A stretch of DNA of 64,000 nt from the NCBI GenBank assembly GCA_022825505.1, contig JAJDWR010000084.1, positions 62,001 to 126,000 on the forward strand. Direction: 5' to 3'. The position numbers and the translations under genes are program-made. Position 1 is the stretch's first letter; each line of letters opens with the position of its first letter. Shown in pieces: positions 35,625 to 43,652 of the stretch. The stretch comes from Gammaproteobacteria bacterium (GTDB lineage Bacteria; Pseudomonadota; Gammaproteobacteria; Steroidobacterales; Rariloculaceae). The notes below the pieces were generated by a model. That model was not told the origin of the DNA, searched no databases, and saw only the letters and a list, made by a program, of their open reading frames with translations.

Positions 35625-36430
35625 TACGCCGGAACCGATGATCGGTGGCCCGAAATCGCATCGCCAAGCCACTCGAGTACTTGGGAAACGCCGGGCAGGG
35701 TCCAGTCTGCCGCAGTGTCGCCGTCGCCGACCTTCACCGAGACTCCGCCCAGCTCGTTGACCACGGCGAATCCGGACTCGTCGGTCACGTCATCGCCCGC
35801 GAATACCGGAGTCCGGCCGGCAAAGGGCGGCTCGGACATGAAGGCGCGGATGGCTGTTCCCTTGTTCATTTGCCCTGGCTTGATTTCAATCACCTTCCGG
35901 CCCCGAAGCCGTTCGGCCGCCGCCGGAAGGTCCAGCTCCGCGACGAATTGCTGCACGGTGTCCTCCAGTTCGGGGCGACCCCGGTAGTGTAATGCCAGAC
36001 TCGCGCCCTTGTTCTCCAGCAGGAGCCCGGGGTGGTCCGCCACGAAGTGTTCCATTGCCCTGTGGGCATCGTGCAGCCAGTCGAGATCCACCGGGACGCG
36101 GTGAACCTTTCCATCTGCACTCCGCCGTTCCAGACCGTGTATTCCCGCCACCGGCAGCCGGAACGGTGTGAGCAGCCGGTCCACGTCCGCAATCCCGCGG
36201 CCGCTGACGACGGCAACCGCATCTCCCGTTGCCGCGGGCAGGCGGGCCAGCAACGCGTCCAGGCGATCGGTGCGCCTGACTGCATCCGGGCGTCGGGCGA
36301 TCTCGATCAGGGTGCCGTCGAGGTCGAGAAAGACAGCCGGCTCCGGCGGCCAGGGAGGTCGTGGCGTACGTGTCACGCGCGCACGATACAACGGTGCCGC
36401 GCGGTCCGCAAAAACAAGGGCCAAGGCCAT
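35624..36430 (-). CDS. otsB: Trehalose-6-phosphate phosphatase
   Basis: 268 residues if it starts at the ATG at 36430. A GTG at 36376 is also possible; the ATG at 36490 is unlikely because that stretch is antisense to a tag gene remnant. HAD-phosphatase motifs are VFLDLDGTLIEIA (nucleophile D), VAVVSGRGIADVDRLL, KGTAIRAFM and VFAGDDVTDESGF. It dephosphorylates the OtsA product to trehalose. It is the first gene of the cluster and overlaps GH15 by one base. Confidence 0.92.
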   Translation of the reverse strand: MALALVFADRAAPLYRARVTRTPRPPWPPEPAVFLDLDGTLIEIARRPDAVRRTDRLDALLARLPAATGDAVAVVSGRGIADVDRLLTPFRLPVAGIHGLERRSADGKVHRVPVDLDWLHDAHRAMEHFVADHPGLLLENKGASLALHYRGRPELEDTVQQFVAELDLPAAAERLRGRKVIEIKPGQMNKGTAIRAFMSEPPFAGRTPVFAGDDVTDESGFAVVNELGGVSVKVGDGDTAADWTLPGVSQVLEWLGDAISGHRSSVPA

Positions 36431-36593
36431 GTTGGATCGGTCAGTTCCCGGCAAGAAGAAACGGGGCTTCAAGTTCGTGGGCAGTACCATCGTGTACGCT
36501 CACATGCAGGCAACCGGCATGGTGAATGACCACGCCGTCGACTGTTTCAGATACCGGGCATGTGCCGCGCTGGCTCGCGAGGGCAGGCCCTGA
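36429..36593 (+). pseudogene. tag: 3' remnant of DNA-3-methyladenine glycosylase I (tag)
   Basis: About 50 codons in one frame ending at a TGA at 36593 read KKKRGFKFVGSTIVYAHMQA and TGMVNDHAVDCFRYR, the unmistakable C-terminus of Tag (RGFKFVGxTxxYxxMQAxGxVNDH). The zinc-ligand histidine and cysteine of VNDHAVDC are kept. Everything N-terminal is missing: upstream sequence is antisense to otsB. It is therefore a truncated gene left at a recombination junction near 36430-36450. Confidence 0.8.
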
Positions 36594-36627
36594 TTGCCCA
36601 TCCTATCCCGCGTCAGCGCCTGAGATC

Positions 36628-36693
36628 GCGCCCCTATCGCGCCCCTATCGCCCCCCTATCGCGCCCCTATCGCGCCCCTATCGCGCTCCCTAC
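36628..36693. repeat. 11-bp tandem repeat, six units
   Basis: Units of GCGCCCCTATC run contiguously: four perfect copies, one with a single change (GCCCCCCTATC) and a terminal GCGCTCCCTAC. The array starts 35 bp after the tag remnant and its last bases touch the 3' end of the AlbA_2 gene. No spacers. Confidence 0.9.
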
Positions 36694-38090
36694 ACGCGTC
36701 TCCAGCGCGTCGAAGGTCCACGGTCCGTGGACACGATCAATTTTCTTGTTCTCAACTCCTCCAGCGCTCTCCGCACCTGACGTTCGCTGACACCGGGGCC
36801 CAAGAGAGCGTGAATCTCACGCCGCATTAGTCCATCCTCCGCGTTGTCCAGCAACTCAAGAATCTTCTCTCGCCGTTCCGCGGGACTGATTTCCATGTAA
36901 CGTGTTTGCGGGACGAAGTGCCCATCCCGGAACCGGACAGTGACGCACGTGCCGTCATCCTCGATCTCCGGCAGCGGAAGACCTGCCGCGCTTGTTAATT
37001 CCGCCATCTTCAGCGTTCCGGTTCCCCATTGTTCGATAGTTCCCCGTCGATAGAACGTGCGAGCAATCAATGGATTCCATGGCCGCGATTCGTGGGGGAT
37101 AAACAGATTTTCCGGTGTGAACCCAAAGTGCAGCGGGCCCGAGGAGGTCACTTCCAGGCGGTCGTCGTACACTGCTACTGCTACCGAGCCACCGCCGATG
37201 GAGTAGTCTCGGTGGCACAGGGCGTTCGCAATGGCCTCGCGCGTCGCAAGAGGCGGATACAGCGGTTCGTCGATACGCTCGAAGCGGTCCTGTTCGAACC
37301 GCCCGGCTATGGGCAGGGTTTCGCGCAGAAAGCGCTCCGCGTTTGCAAGAAGCGCGAAAGCGTTGCCATTGAATTGGCGATTGTCCAGGAACTCCATTCG
37401 GTCGATCCCCCGGAAACGGGCAACTCGAAGCAGGCACTGCGGCATCTCGAACTCGAGCCTCTCGGCACTGCCGAACAATACTACCGCTGCCCGAAGCAGC
37501 ATCCCGTCGCGCAGGAGGCCGAGTCCGCGCAGCATGTCGGACAGGTCCCGGCTCACGGGTTCATCGAGCCGCCCCCGCCGGACTGCCTCCGCAACCGTCC
37601 TCCGAATCTCCGCCACATTGAGGTCGTCCACCGACCACCCGACGGCGGGCTGATTCTCCCAGCGCTGTTGGCTGTGCATCCGCTCGAAGAGCGTTCGGTT
37701 GTATTCGTCCGCGGACATGGTCAGCGTTGTGTTCCCTACCCGGCGGTACGCGCTGCCTCGATAGGTGTACGGTCGTGATGTCCCCTGGCTTGTGATTGCA
37801 ATGATAACTTCCCGGCCGTTGTCCACTGGGACCCGTTCGATCGTTGGAAAGGCTGGTGGATCGATTCGTTGAAACTCAGCACTCAACTCCTCGATGGTGC
37901 GTTCGCTTACCTGCTGCCCAGTCAAGCTCCCGTCCTGCTTCACGCCGAACAGCACCTGCCCACCGCCCTGGTTCAGAAAGGCGCACACCGTTCTGGTAGC
38001 CTCGCGGCGCGTCCCGGTGGTCTCCTTGAATTCCAGCGTCTCGGTCTCTCCGGCTGCTGCCAGTGATGTTATCTCACCTGGTGTCAACAC
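36690..38090 (-). CDS. AlbA_2/Schlafen-type ATP-binding regulator
   Basis: 466 residues, GTG start at 38090. The N-terminal AlbA_2 domain shows ETETLEFKETTGTRREATRT and VCAFLNQGGGQVLFGVKQDG. The C-terminal part has the ATP-binding/HATPase-like block LATREAIANALCHRDYSIGG with RLEVTSSGPLHFGFTPENLF, then a winged-helix region (MRREIHALLGPGVSERQVRR). Such proteins are annotated as putative transcriptional regulators and often lie in variable or defence regions. It stands alone on its strand between the 11-bp array and a broken small gene. Confidence 0.85.
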   Translation of the reverse strand: MLTPGEITSLAAAGETETLEFKETTGTRREATRTVCAFLNQGGGQVLFGVKQDGSLTGQQVSERTIEELSAEFQRIDPPAFPTIERVPVDNGREVIIAITSQGTSRPYTYRGSAYRRVGNTTLTMSADEYNRTLFERMHSQQRWENQPAVGWSVDDLNVAEIRRTVAEAVRRGRLDEPVSRDLSDMLRGLGLLRDGMLLRAAVVLFGSAERLEFEMPQCLLRVARFRGIDRMEFLDNRQFNGNAFALLANAERFLRETLPIAGRFEQDRFERIDEPLYPPLATREAIANALCHRDYSIGGGSVAVAVYDDRLEVTSSGPLHFGFTPENLFIPHESRPWNPLIARTFYRRGTIEQWGTGTLKMAELTSAAGLPLPEIEDDGTCVTVRFRDGHFVPQTRYMEISPAERREKILELLDNAEDGLMRREIHALLGPGVSERQVRRALEELRTRKLIVSTDRGPSTRWRRV

Positions 38091-38530
38091 TCTTGCCCCA
38101 ATTGCTCACATAGTTCGCTGATCTACGCTTCCATTCCGTCCATAGGGGCACAAGAGTCGCGCCGCAACGAGCGGCCTAGCGCGATTATCGCTACGGCGAG
38201 GGTGGCGCCGACGGAAACGATAGCGATGAGTTAATTCATGCTCACAGTCTAGCAACCTGGCTGCAGTAGACCTTCGCAAGTTTCCTGGCATTTGATCCAG
38301 ATATGCGACCTTCGGTTGGCCGGTGACTTGTGCGATGGCGCCGGTGGACAGGCAGCGATGCGGGCGGGCTGTTGTCACCTTGAAACGGGGATCCGCCACC
38401 TCATCGGGGGCGACTCGCGCGCCCACAATGGCCGCGCGGACAGGTCCCGCCGATTTTCGTGAACCGCCGGGAAAGCGTGTAGTATCCGCCAACTCTTCCC
38501 GGTGTCCCGTGCCACCTGCCGGAGAATCGA
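38091..38530. other. Intergenic stretch without an intact gene
   Basis: 440 bp between the divergent AlbA_2 and YbjQ-type genes. Apart from the interrupted small membrane ORF at 38123-38239, I see no intact gene, tRNA or clear terminator. The open frame across most of it on the minus strand has no recognisable features. Confidence 0.5.
38123..38239 (-). pseudogene. Small membrane-protein ORF with an early stop codon
   Basis: An ATG at 38239 is followed by AAT and then a TAA. In the same frame the sequence continues LIAIVSVGATLAVAIIALGR, SLRRD and MDGMEA to a TAG at 38123. A hydrophobic helix followed by basic residues is typical of short hypothetical proteins of about 60-90 residues that start MN-x-LIAIV. 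One base change at codon 3 would restore it, and the C-terminal coiled part seems shortened. Confidence 0.4.
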
Positions 38531-38869
38531 ATGAAAGTTCCGTTATCGAATATCACCACGACACCCGACTATCCGGGCCGCGAGATCCGCGAAGTTCTCG
38601 GCATCGTCACGGCGGAATGCGTTCTCGGCGTGAACATCTTTCGCGACGTACTCGGGAGCCTGCGCGACATCGTCGGCGGCCGCAGCGGCACGCACCAGAA
38701 GGCGCTAAAGCAAGCCAGGGAGACCTGCCTTGAAGATCTGGCGGAGAAGGCGGGCGAACTCGGCGCCAATGCCGTCGTCGGCGTGGATCTGGACTACAAC
38801 GAGATCAGCGGCGGCGGCAAGGGCATGTTGTTCCTGGTGGCCTCGGGGACGGCGGTGCGGTTGCGTTGA
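38531..38869 (+). CDS. YbjQ (UPF0145) family protein
   Basis: 112 residues from the ATG at 38531. Conserved blocks are TTPDYPGREIREVLGIVTAE, FRDVLGSLRDIVGGRSG and ELGANAVVGVDLDYNEISG. The family forms pentameric heavy-metal-binding-like domains of unknown function. It converges on the last gene of the drm-like operon, 36 bp away. It is complete. Confidence 0.88.
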   Translation: MKVPLSNITTTPDYPGREIREVLGIVTAECVLGVNIFRDVLGSLRDIVGGRSGTHQKALKQARETCLEDLAEKAGELGANAVVGVDLDYNEISGGGKGMLFLVASGTAVRLR

Positions 38870-38905
38870 CGCATATTTTCGACGCGTCGCCGTAACGCCA
38901 GCACG

Positions 38906-40549
38906 TCAGCGCAGAAGTTTGCGTACCTTTGCCTCAGTGCGTGAGTTGAGGCGGCTATTGGCGAGATAGTTGAAGAATCTGTCGCGGTCGATTTCCGAAG
39001 CGATCCGCGGTTCCCCGGGCAATTCGACGTGCACGGAACCACCGCTTACGGTCAGGCGGTACTCGCCCTTCGCGAAACTCACCCGCGTCTTGATGCAGTC
39101 CCACTTGCAGGCTCGCGAGAGTTCGAGCGCGGCGGAGCGCTCCCGGGTACGCCAGCTATCGTTCTCGCGAAGCAACTCGCGTAGTGGACGGATCCGCGGG
39201 GGACAGGGTCCGAGGTTGAAATCATTGCCGGCCATCCGGTGCGCCAGCCGGGCCATACGGTGGGAAATGGCAGCTGACAATTCGCCGCGAGCAAGGCCCG
39301 GATTTGTGCGCAGTTCCAGAGGCATGCTTAACCATCCGTCACGGGCGCCAAAAAGGATCGCCGCCGCCAGCCAGTCCGGTTCGCGAAGCTCGAGGTTATT
39401 GAAGTCGAGGAGGTCGGCGCAGTTTTGGCGCAGACAGAACAGGATCATGGCACGTGCCATCGGGGTTTGGTGTCGGTCAAACAGTTCGCTGGGGGTCGCA
39501 CGCGCGAGGCCGGTGAGAGATTTCAGCGTCTCATACAAATTGTCCACTCCCGGCCTGAGTCGGTCGTCGAGCGTGCCGCGGGCATCGCCCAGAAATTCGA
39601 GCAGGATGTCTTCGGCGCTGCCACCGGGTTTATGTTCCCTATGAAGGAGGCGACCCATAAACTCCCAGAAAAGACGTTGCTGGAACACGTTTCGCAGGTG
39701 CTCTCGATCCGATTCCTGGGCCCGAGCCGACGGTGATGAAGTGACTCCCGACCGCATCCAGCCGGGCAGCCCGGCAAGAATCGGATCGCCCGCAAGCGAC
39801 GCGAAGTCAGGGACCGAATTGTTTTCCAGGTCGTCCGGGTCGAACGCCTGCCGGCACGCTTGGACGGCCAATCCCCCTCGGCGGGCCACGTGCAACAGCA
39901 GCGCCATGACGCCGCCAGCCGCAAGGGGAACCCGTACCGGAGCATCCCGTTCCCACGTTTCCCTTGTCGGCGGCCAGGGGTCGCGAGACGCCTTGGCGAA
40001 CAACTTCTTCCTCGTTCCACGCCGAAAATCCTGCGCTGGCACGTTGCCGAAATTCGCGGCAGCGTCGTTGAAGGCAATTCGCTCTTCCGGCGATGGGAGA
40101 AGAATCGACCTTATCCGCGAAACCGGCAACGGCGCCGGGATCAAGAGCGCGCTTTCGGCGCCGCCAAACTCGTCCGGGAACCGAACCTCCCGCATTCCGT
40201 CGGGGCCGCTCGCCAGCAATGTACCCGAGAGATCGTCAAGCCGAATTTCTGCGATCACGGGTTTCAGGTGCCCCGCTTCCTCGGTGGAAAGACGAAGCGC
40301 CGCCTCTGGAACCCTGCCGACGAAGAGCGGAATCCAGCCCGGAAAGCTTGCCAGCGGATCGCGATAATACTTGTCGCCGAAGCCTGTGGGCGGCATGACC
40401 AGACCGGCCGCGAGCATGTACATCAGGTTCAGATGGTTGGTGACCAGAAACGCGGCTTCAGGGGGGGTGGCCGAATGCTGCGTCGCATCGGTCGGCGAGT
40501 CCTCACCCGGTATGGCGAGAGGGCCGAAGAGATCGCCCGAGATCGACAT
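38906..40549 (-). CDS. Unrecognised 547-residue protein, last gene of the drm-like operon
   Basis: 547 residues, ATG at 40549 directly after the UvrD-like gene's stop (no gap). I do not recognise a known domain. The N-terminus is FLVTNHLNLMYMLAAGLVMP, then a hydrophobic FPGWIPLFVG. The C-terminal third is helical and basic, with RACKWDCIKTRVSFAKGEYR and a beta-like VSGGSVHVELPGEP. No signal peptide, transmembrane set or obvious nuclease or methylase motif is visible. The tight coupling makes it a functional member of the system, perhaps an effector or a structural partner; that is inference. Confidence 0.7.
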   Translation of the reverse strand: MSISGDLFGPLAIPGEDSPTDATQHSATPPEAAFLVTNHLNLMYMLAAGLVMPPTGFGDKYYRDPLASFPGWIPLFVGRVPEAALRLSTEEAGHLKPVIAEIRLDDLSGTLLASGPDGMREVRFPDEFGGAESALLIPAPLPVSRIRSILLPSPEERIAFNDAAANFGNVPAQDFRRGTRKKLFAKASRDPWPPTRETWERDAPVRVPLAAGGVMALLLHVARRGGLAVQACRQAFDPDDLENNSVPDFASLAGDPILAGLPGWMRSGVTSSPSARAQESDREHLRNVFQQRLFWEFMGRLLHREHKPGGSAEDILLEFLGDARGTLDDRLRPGVDNLYETLKSLTGLARATPSELFDRHQTPMARAMILFCLRQNCADLLDFNNLELREPDWLAAAILFGARDGWLSMPLELRTNPGLARGELSAAISHRMARLAHRMAGNDFNLGPCPPRIRPLRELLRENDSWRTRERSAALELSRACKWDCIKTRVSFAKGEYRLTVSGGSVHVELPGEPRIASEIDRDRFFNYLANSRLNSRTEAKVRKLLR

Positions 40550-41734
40550 TCAAGCCTCCCCGCGCGCCAGCACCGACGGATCGGTGGGCAAGATGGCCTG
40601 GAGGTACCGGGCGCGTGCCGCGCCCCGCCTCATCAGCAAAAATACGCGGTCGCGGGCTCGGGCCGTCATGACGTAGAGCAGGCGCTTCGCCGGATCCGGA
40701 TCTGAAGCGCGCACGTAGTGTTCATCGATGTCGGCGAGGACGACCGTGTCGAATTCCAGGCCCTTGCAGGCCTGCGCGTTGATGACCAGGATGCCGCCCT
40801 CGTCGAAAGCGAGTTCAGGTCGGTGGCCGCCATGGTGTGTTTCCACCGAAGGCCGGGGATTATCCAGCTCGATGTCGACCGACCGAAGAGCATCGTGGTA
40901 GCGTCTCCGCACGGCGTTGCTGGGCGCAAGTACGCCGATGAGGTGCCGCGGGTCGCGGTCCGCCATCCGGAGGAGGCCCGCCGCAATGCGCTCCAGGTGC
41001 TCTTCGGCGTACACGTACAGTTTTGGCGTTGAAGCGGCGGCGCCCGACGACGGCTGTGCCGGCAGGTCCGGCGGCGGAGTTGCCGGATCGCCCGTGTAGA
41101 AGGCCCTGGCCAGCCTTGCCACCGGCCAGGCGTTACGATAGTTCGTCGTCAGCTCGATGACGTTGTCCGCGTCGATGTCGAGCGCGTTGGCGATGTCCGC
41201 CCGGCTGCTATTCTCGTCTTTGATCTGCTGATTCTGATCGGCGACCACAAAAAAGTTTTCGAAGCCGAGGTTGACCAGACAGCCGTAGAACTGCGGTGGC
41301 ATGTCCTGGCCTTCGTCGATGACGAGAAAAGGCTGGTCGAAGTCAGGCATGTCCTGTATTGCGTCGATTGCGTCTTCGACGCCGTTCCAGTCGGTTGGCT
41401 CGAATCCATCCGCCCCTTCCGGCGCCTGTTTCGGTACGAGCTCCCCGGTGATTTCGAAAAAAAGCCTGTGGAACCAGCTCATCCACGTTTCGCTGTGGAG
41501 CTCGGCGCCATAAAGCTGGCGGCTCGCCTGATGAAGAATATGGTTAAAGACCAGGAACAGGTGCGGAACCCGGTTGCGATGGTACTGCCGCGCCCTCAGC
41601 AACGCGACGACCGACTTGCCGGTCCCGGGCCCTCCAACGATGAGGTGACGGCCCTCCCGGGGCAGGGCGAGTACGGCATCCTGTTCCTTGCTCAGGTCCT
41701 GGATGCCGGGCAGCGAGAAATTACGCGTCGGCAT
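40550..41734 (-). CDS. Compact UvrD-like SF1 helicase/ATPase
   Basis: 394 residues, ATG at 41734 overlapping the DrmB-like stop by 14 bp. Superfamily 1 motifs are Walker A VGGPGTGKSVVALLRA (residues 33-48), Walker B FLVIDEGQDMP (136-146), motif III VVADQNQQI, motif IV-like LTTNYRNAWPVARLAR, and motifs V/VI in INAQACKGLEFDTVVLADI and LLYVMTARARDRVFLL. At under 400 residues it lacks the large 1B/2B insertions of true UvrD and resembles DUF2075-type ATPases. It probably remodels or unwinds nucleic acid for the neighbouring proteins. Confidence 0.85.
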   Translation of the reverse strand: MPTRNFSLPGIQDLSKEQDAVLALPREGRHLIVGGPGTGKSVVALLRARQYHRNRVPHLFLVFNHILHQASRQLYGAELHSETWMSWFHRLFFEITGELVPKQAPEGADGFEPTDWNGVEDAIDAIQDMPDFDQPFLVIDEGQDMPPQFYGCLVNLGFENFFVVADQNQQIKDENSSRADIANALDIDADNVIELTTNYRNAWPVARLARAFYTGDPATPPPDLPAQPSSGAAASTPKLYVYAEEHLERIAAGLLRMADRDPRHLIGVLAPSNAVRRRYHDALRSVDIELDNPRPSVETHHGGHRPELAFDEGGILVINAQACKGLEFDTVVLADIDEHYVRASDPDPAKRLLYVMTARARDRVFLLMRRGAARARYLQAILPTDPSVLARGEA

Positions 41735-43652
41735 CGGCCGCTCGCCTCGGCGCGCATTCGGAAAACTCGCTCACGCAGTCGAGAAACGCTGGAATATCCG
41801 CGCCGTCGCCTTTGACAAACGTGCGGTCGAGCAGGCTGTTGCCGTGCTCGCAGCTCGTTTCCGGCGCCAGCGCGCAGGCGTGGCAGGCGGCGCCGTTGAG
41901 CAGCCCGGGCCCGTGGCCCTCCCGCTCGCCGCACACCGGATCCAGCGAGCACCATTCGGCCGCCTCAAGCGCGCCGGTCAGCAGGCGCAGGAACCGCTCC
42001 GGTTCTGCCAGTTCGGCGAGCCCGCCGAGTGAGCCCTCCTCGTCCGCCACGGCGACATAGATGAGGATGCCCGCCATTGGGGACTTCGTCATCGGCTCGC
42101 CGGTTCCATCGATTAGCGGCCCGTTGTCCCCTGGCACGCTGCCTCCCGCGCAGTACAGGCGTTCCTTGAGCGAAGCGGCCGGGTACCCGGCCCCCGATTC
42201 AAGCTGACGGATCAACAGGTGCGCTAGGGTATGGCAAAGCATCAGGCGGGGGGTAACAAGAATGTCGTAAGGACGGTCCCGCAGGCCGGATCGGTGGTAG
42301 CGCCGGGCGAAGGCGTCCGCCCGTTCGTGCAGCGCCGAGCTGGCCTCCCAGCGCGCGAGAACGGCCTCGTTCAGGGTGAAGAAGACTCCCTCGCCGTAGA
42401 GTTCTACCGCTGGCAGCCAGTCGCTCTCCCCGGTGATATCCGGCGGCAGCGGAGCGCCGCCGACGCGGCTGAAGCCCTTGAATACCATGATCTCCTTCAG
42501 CCGGTCCACCGCGACGAGGCGGTCGACTGCGTCGATGGCTCGACGCGCGATACCCCCGGCAATCCGGTCCCGCAGCTTTCTCCACGCAGGCGAGTGGTGC
42601 CGGGTGACAAAGTCCTCGTCGTCCCGCAAGTCCGGGATGCGGTCCGTGAGTGCCCCGTACTCGCTTTTACGCAGGTCGCCGGCGTCGACCGACTGGCCAT
42701 ACAGGGGATATCCCTTGTCGATCTCGACAAGGGCGTCCTCGATCTTCGCCGGTGCGCAGCCATACTCCCCGGCAAGCCTGCGGATAATGCCGTTGCGTGC
42801 CCGCCAGTTTCTCGCTCCGCGTATCCGCCGCAGTTGGCGGCTGCTGCCGTGGAGACGGTCAACCACCGTCCCCCTGCGAATGCGCGATTCCGGCGGTATG
42901 ACCAGGGCAGTTTCGGTCACGGGCGAGTGAACGCGAACGTCGTTGATCTCCATCACCCAGGCGAGTTCCTCAGTTGTTTCGGGCAACGGCTCCTGCAACC
43001 AGGGTTGCTGCCATGTGCCGGCCGTGTGCGGATACCGGAATTCGAGCGAACCCCGGGAGCCGCAACGCCGGCATGCTATCTCCGGCGGTCCGGCCAACCG
43101 CTCGATCAGCGAGAGGTAGGGCTCTAGCCAGTCGCGGAGGCACTCCCCCGAATCCCCGGTCCTGTTCCGGGCGCCCGCATGCGCCAGGTCGTGCCAGGGC
43201 ACATCCGCAAGGTAGCCTTCCTCGTGAACCAGCACCCATGACACCTGCTCGAGGCGGCCTCCGCACTCGCCGGGCTCGTTCTCCTCGCGCGCCGGCCCGG
43301 CGCCCCAGCAAATTGCGCCGCCGCGCTTCTCATCCTTCCAGGGCCGGCAGTGAAGCAATCCGCACGTCAGGCAGCGCATCCAGGCCGGAAACCGAAGGGC
43401 CTGGATCCACCCTGTTTTCCGTCCATGCAACTCCTTCGCGATGGGCGGACGGCACAGGCTCCTCTCGATATTGAGTGCGCTGCGGACCTGATCCACGTAG
43501 CGGATTTCCCGCTCGAGCGGATTATCATCCGGCCCACCCCACTTGCGGATGTCGGGTACCGCCAACAGGCTTTCGGGACCGCGCACGATGGCTCCAACGG
43601 AGCAGTGGCGCAGCAGGTGCGAGAGCCGGACCGGAATGTACTCGTCAGCCAT
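41721..43652 (-). CDS. DrmB-like DUF1998 protein
   Basis: 643 residues, the usual DrmB size. The N-terminus is IPVRLSHLLRHCSVGAIVRG. Zinc-binding cysteine pairs appear at CLTCGLLHC and CRRCGS. The C-terminal DUF1998 domain has MLCHTLAHLLIRQLESGAGY, GILIYVAVADEEGSLGGL and the cysteine cluster (C568, C574, CHAC at 590-593, C601). In DISARM, DrmB works with the DrmA helicase as the core DNA-sensing complex. The ATG at 43652 overlaps the DrmA-like stop by 8 bp. Confidence 0.85.
   Translation of the reverse strand: MADEYIPVRLSHLLRHCSVGAIVRGPESLLAVPDIRKWGGPDDNPLEREIRYVDQVRSALNIERSLCRPPIAKELHGRKTGWIQALRFPAWMRCLTCGLLHCRPWKDEKRGGAICWGAGPAREENEPGECGGRLEQVSWVLVHEEGYLADVPWHDLAHAGARNRTGDSGECLRDWLEPYLSLIERLAGPPEIACRRCGSRGSLEFRYPHTAGTWQQPWLQEPLPETTEELAWVMEINDVRVHSPVTETALVIPPESRIRRGTVVDRLHGSSRQLRRIRGARNWRARNGIIRRLAGEYGCAPAKIEDALVEIDKGYPLYGQSVDAGDLRKSEYGALTDRIPDLRDDEDFVTRHHSPAWRKLRDRIAGGIARRAIDAVDRLVAVDRLKEIMVFKGFSRVGGAPLPPDITGESDWLPAVELYGEGVFFTLNEAVLARWEASSALHERADAFARRYHRSGLRDRPYDILVTPRLMLCHTLAHLLIRQLESGAGYPAASLKERLYCAGGSVPGDNGPLIDGTGEPMTKSPMAGILIYVAVADEEGSLGGLAELAEPERFLRLLTGALEAAEWCSLDPVCGEREGHGPGLLNGAACHACALAPETSCEHGNSLLDRTFVKGDGADIPAFLDCVSEFSECAPRRAADADA

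Noticed and set aside
33213..35987. 924-codon plus-strand open frame over otsA and GH15
   Set aside because: Antisense to intact, motif-bearing genes and lacks any recognisable domain.
36628..36693. Possible CRISPR array
   Set aside because: Units are 11 bp and contiguous with no spacers; no cas genes nearby.
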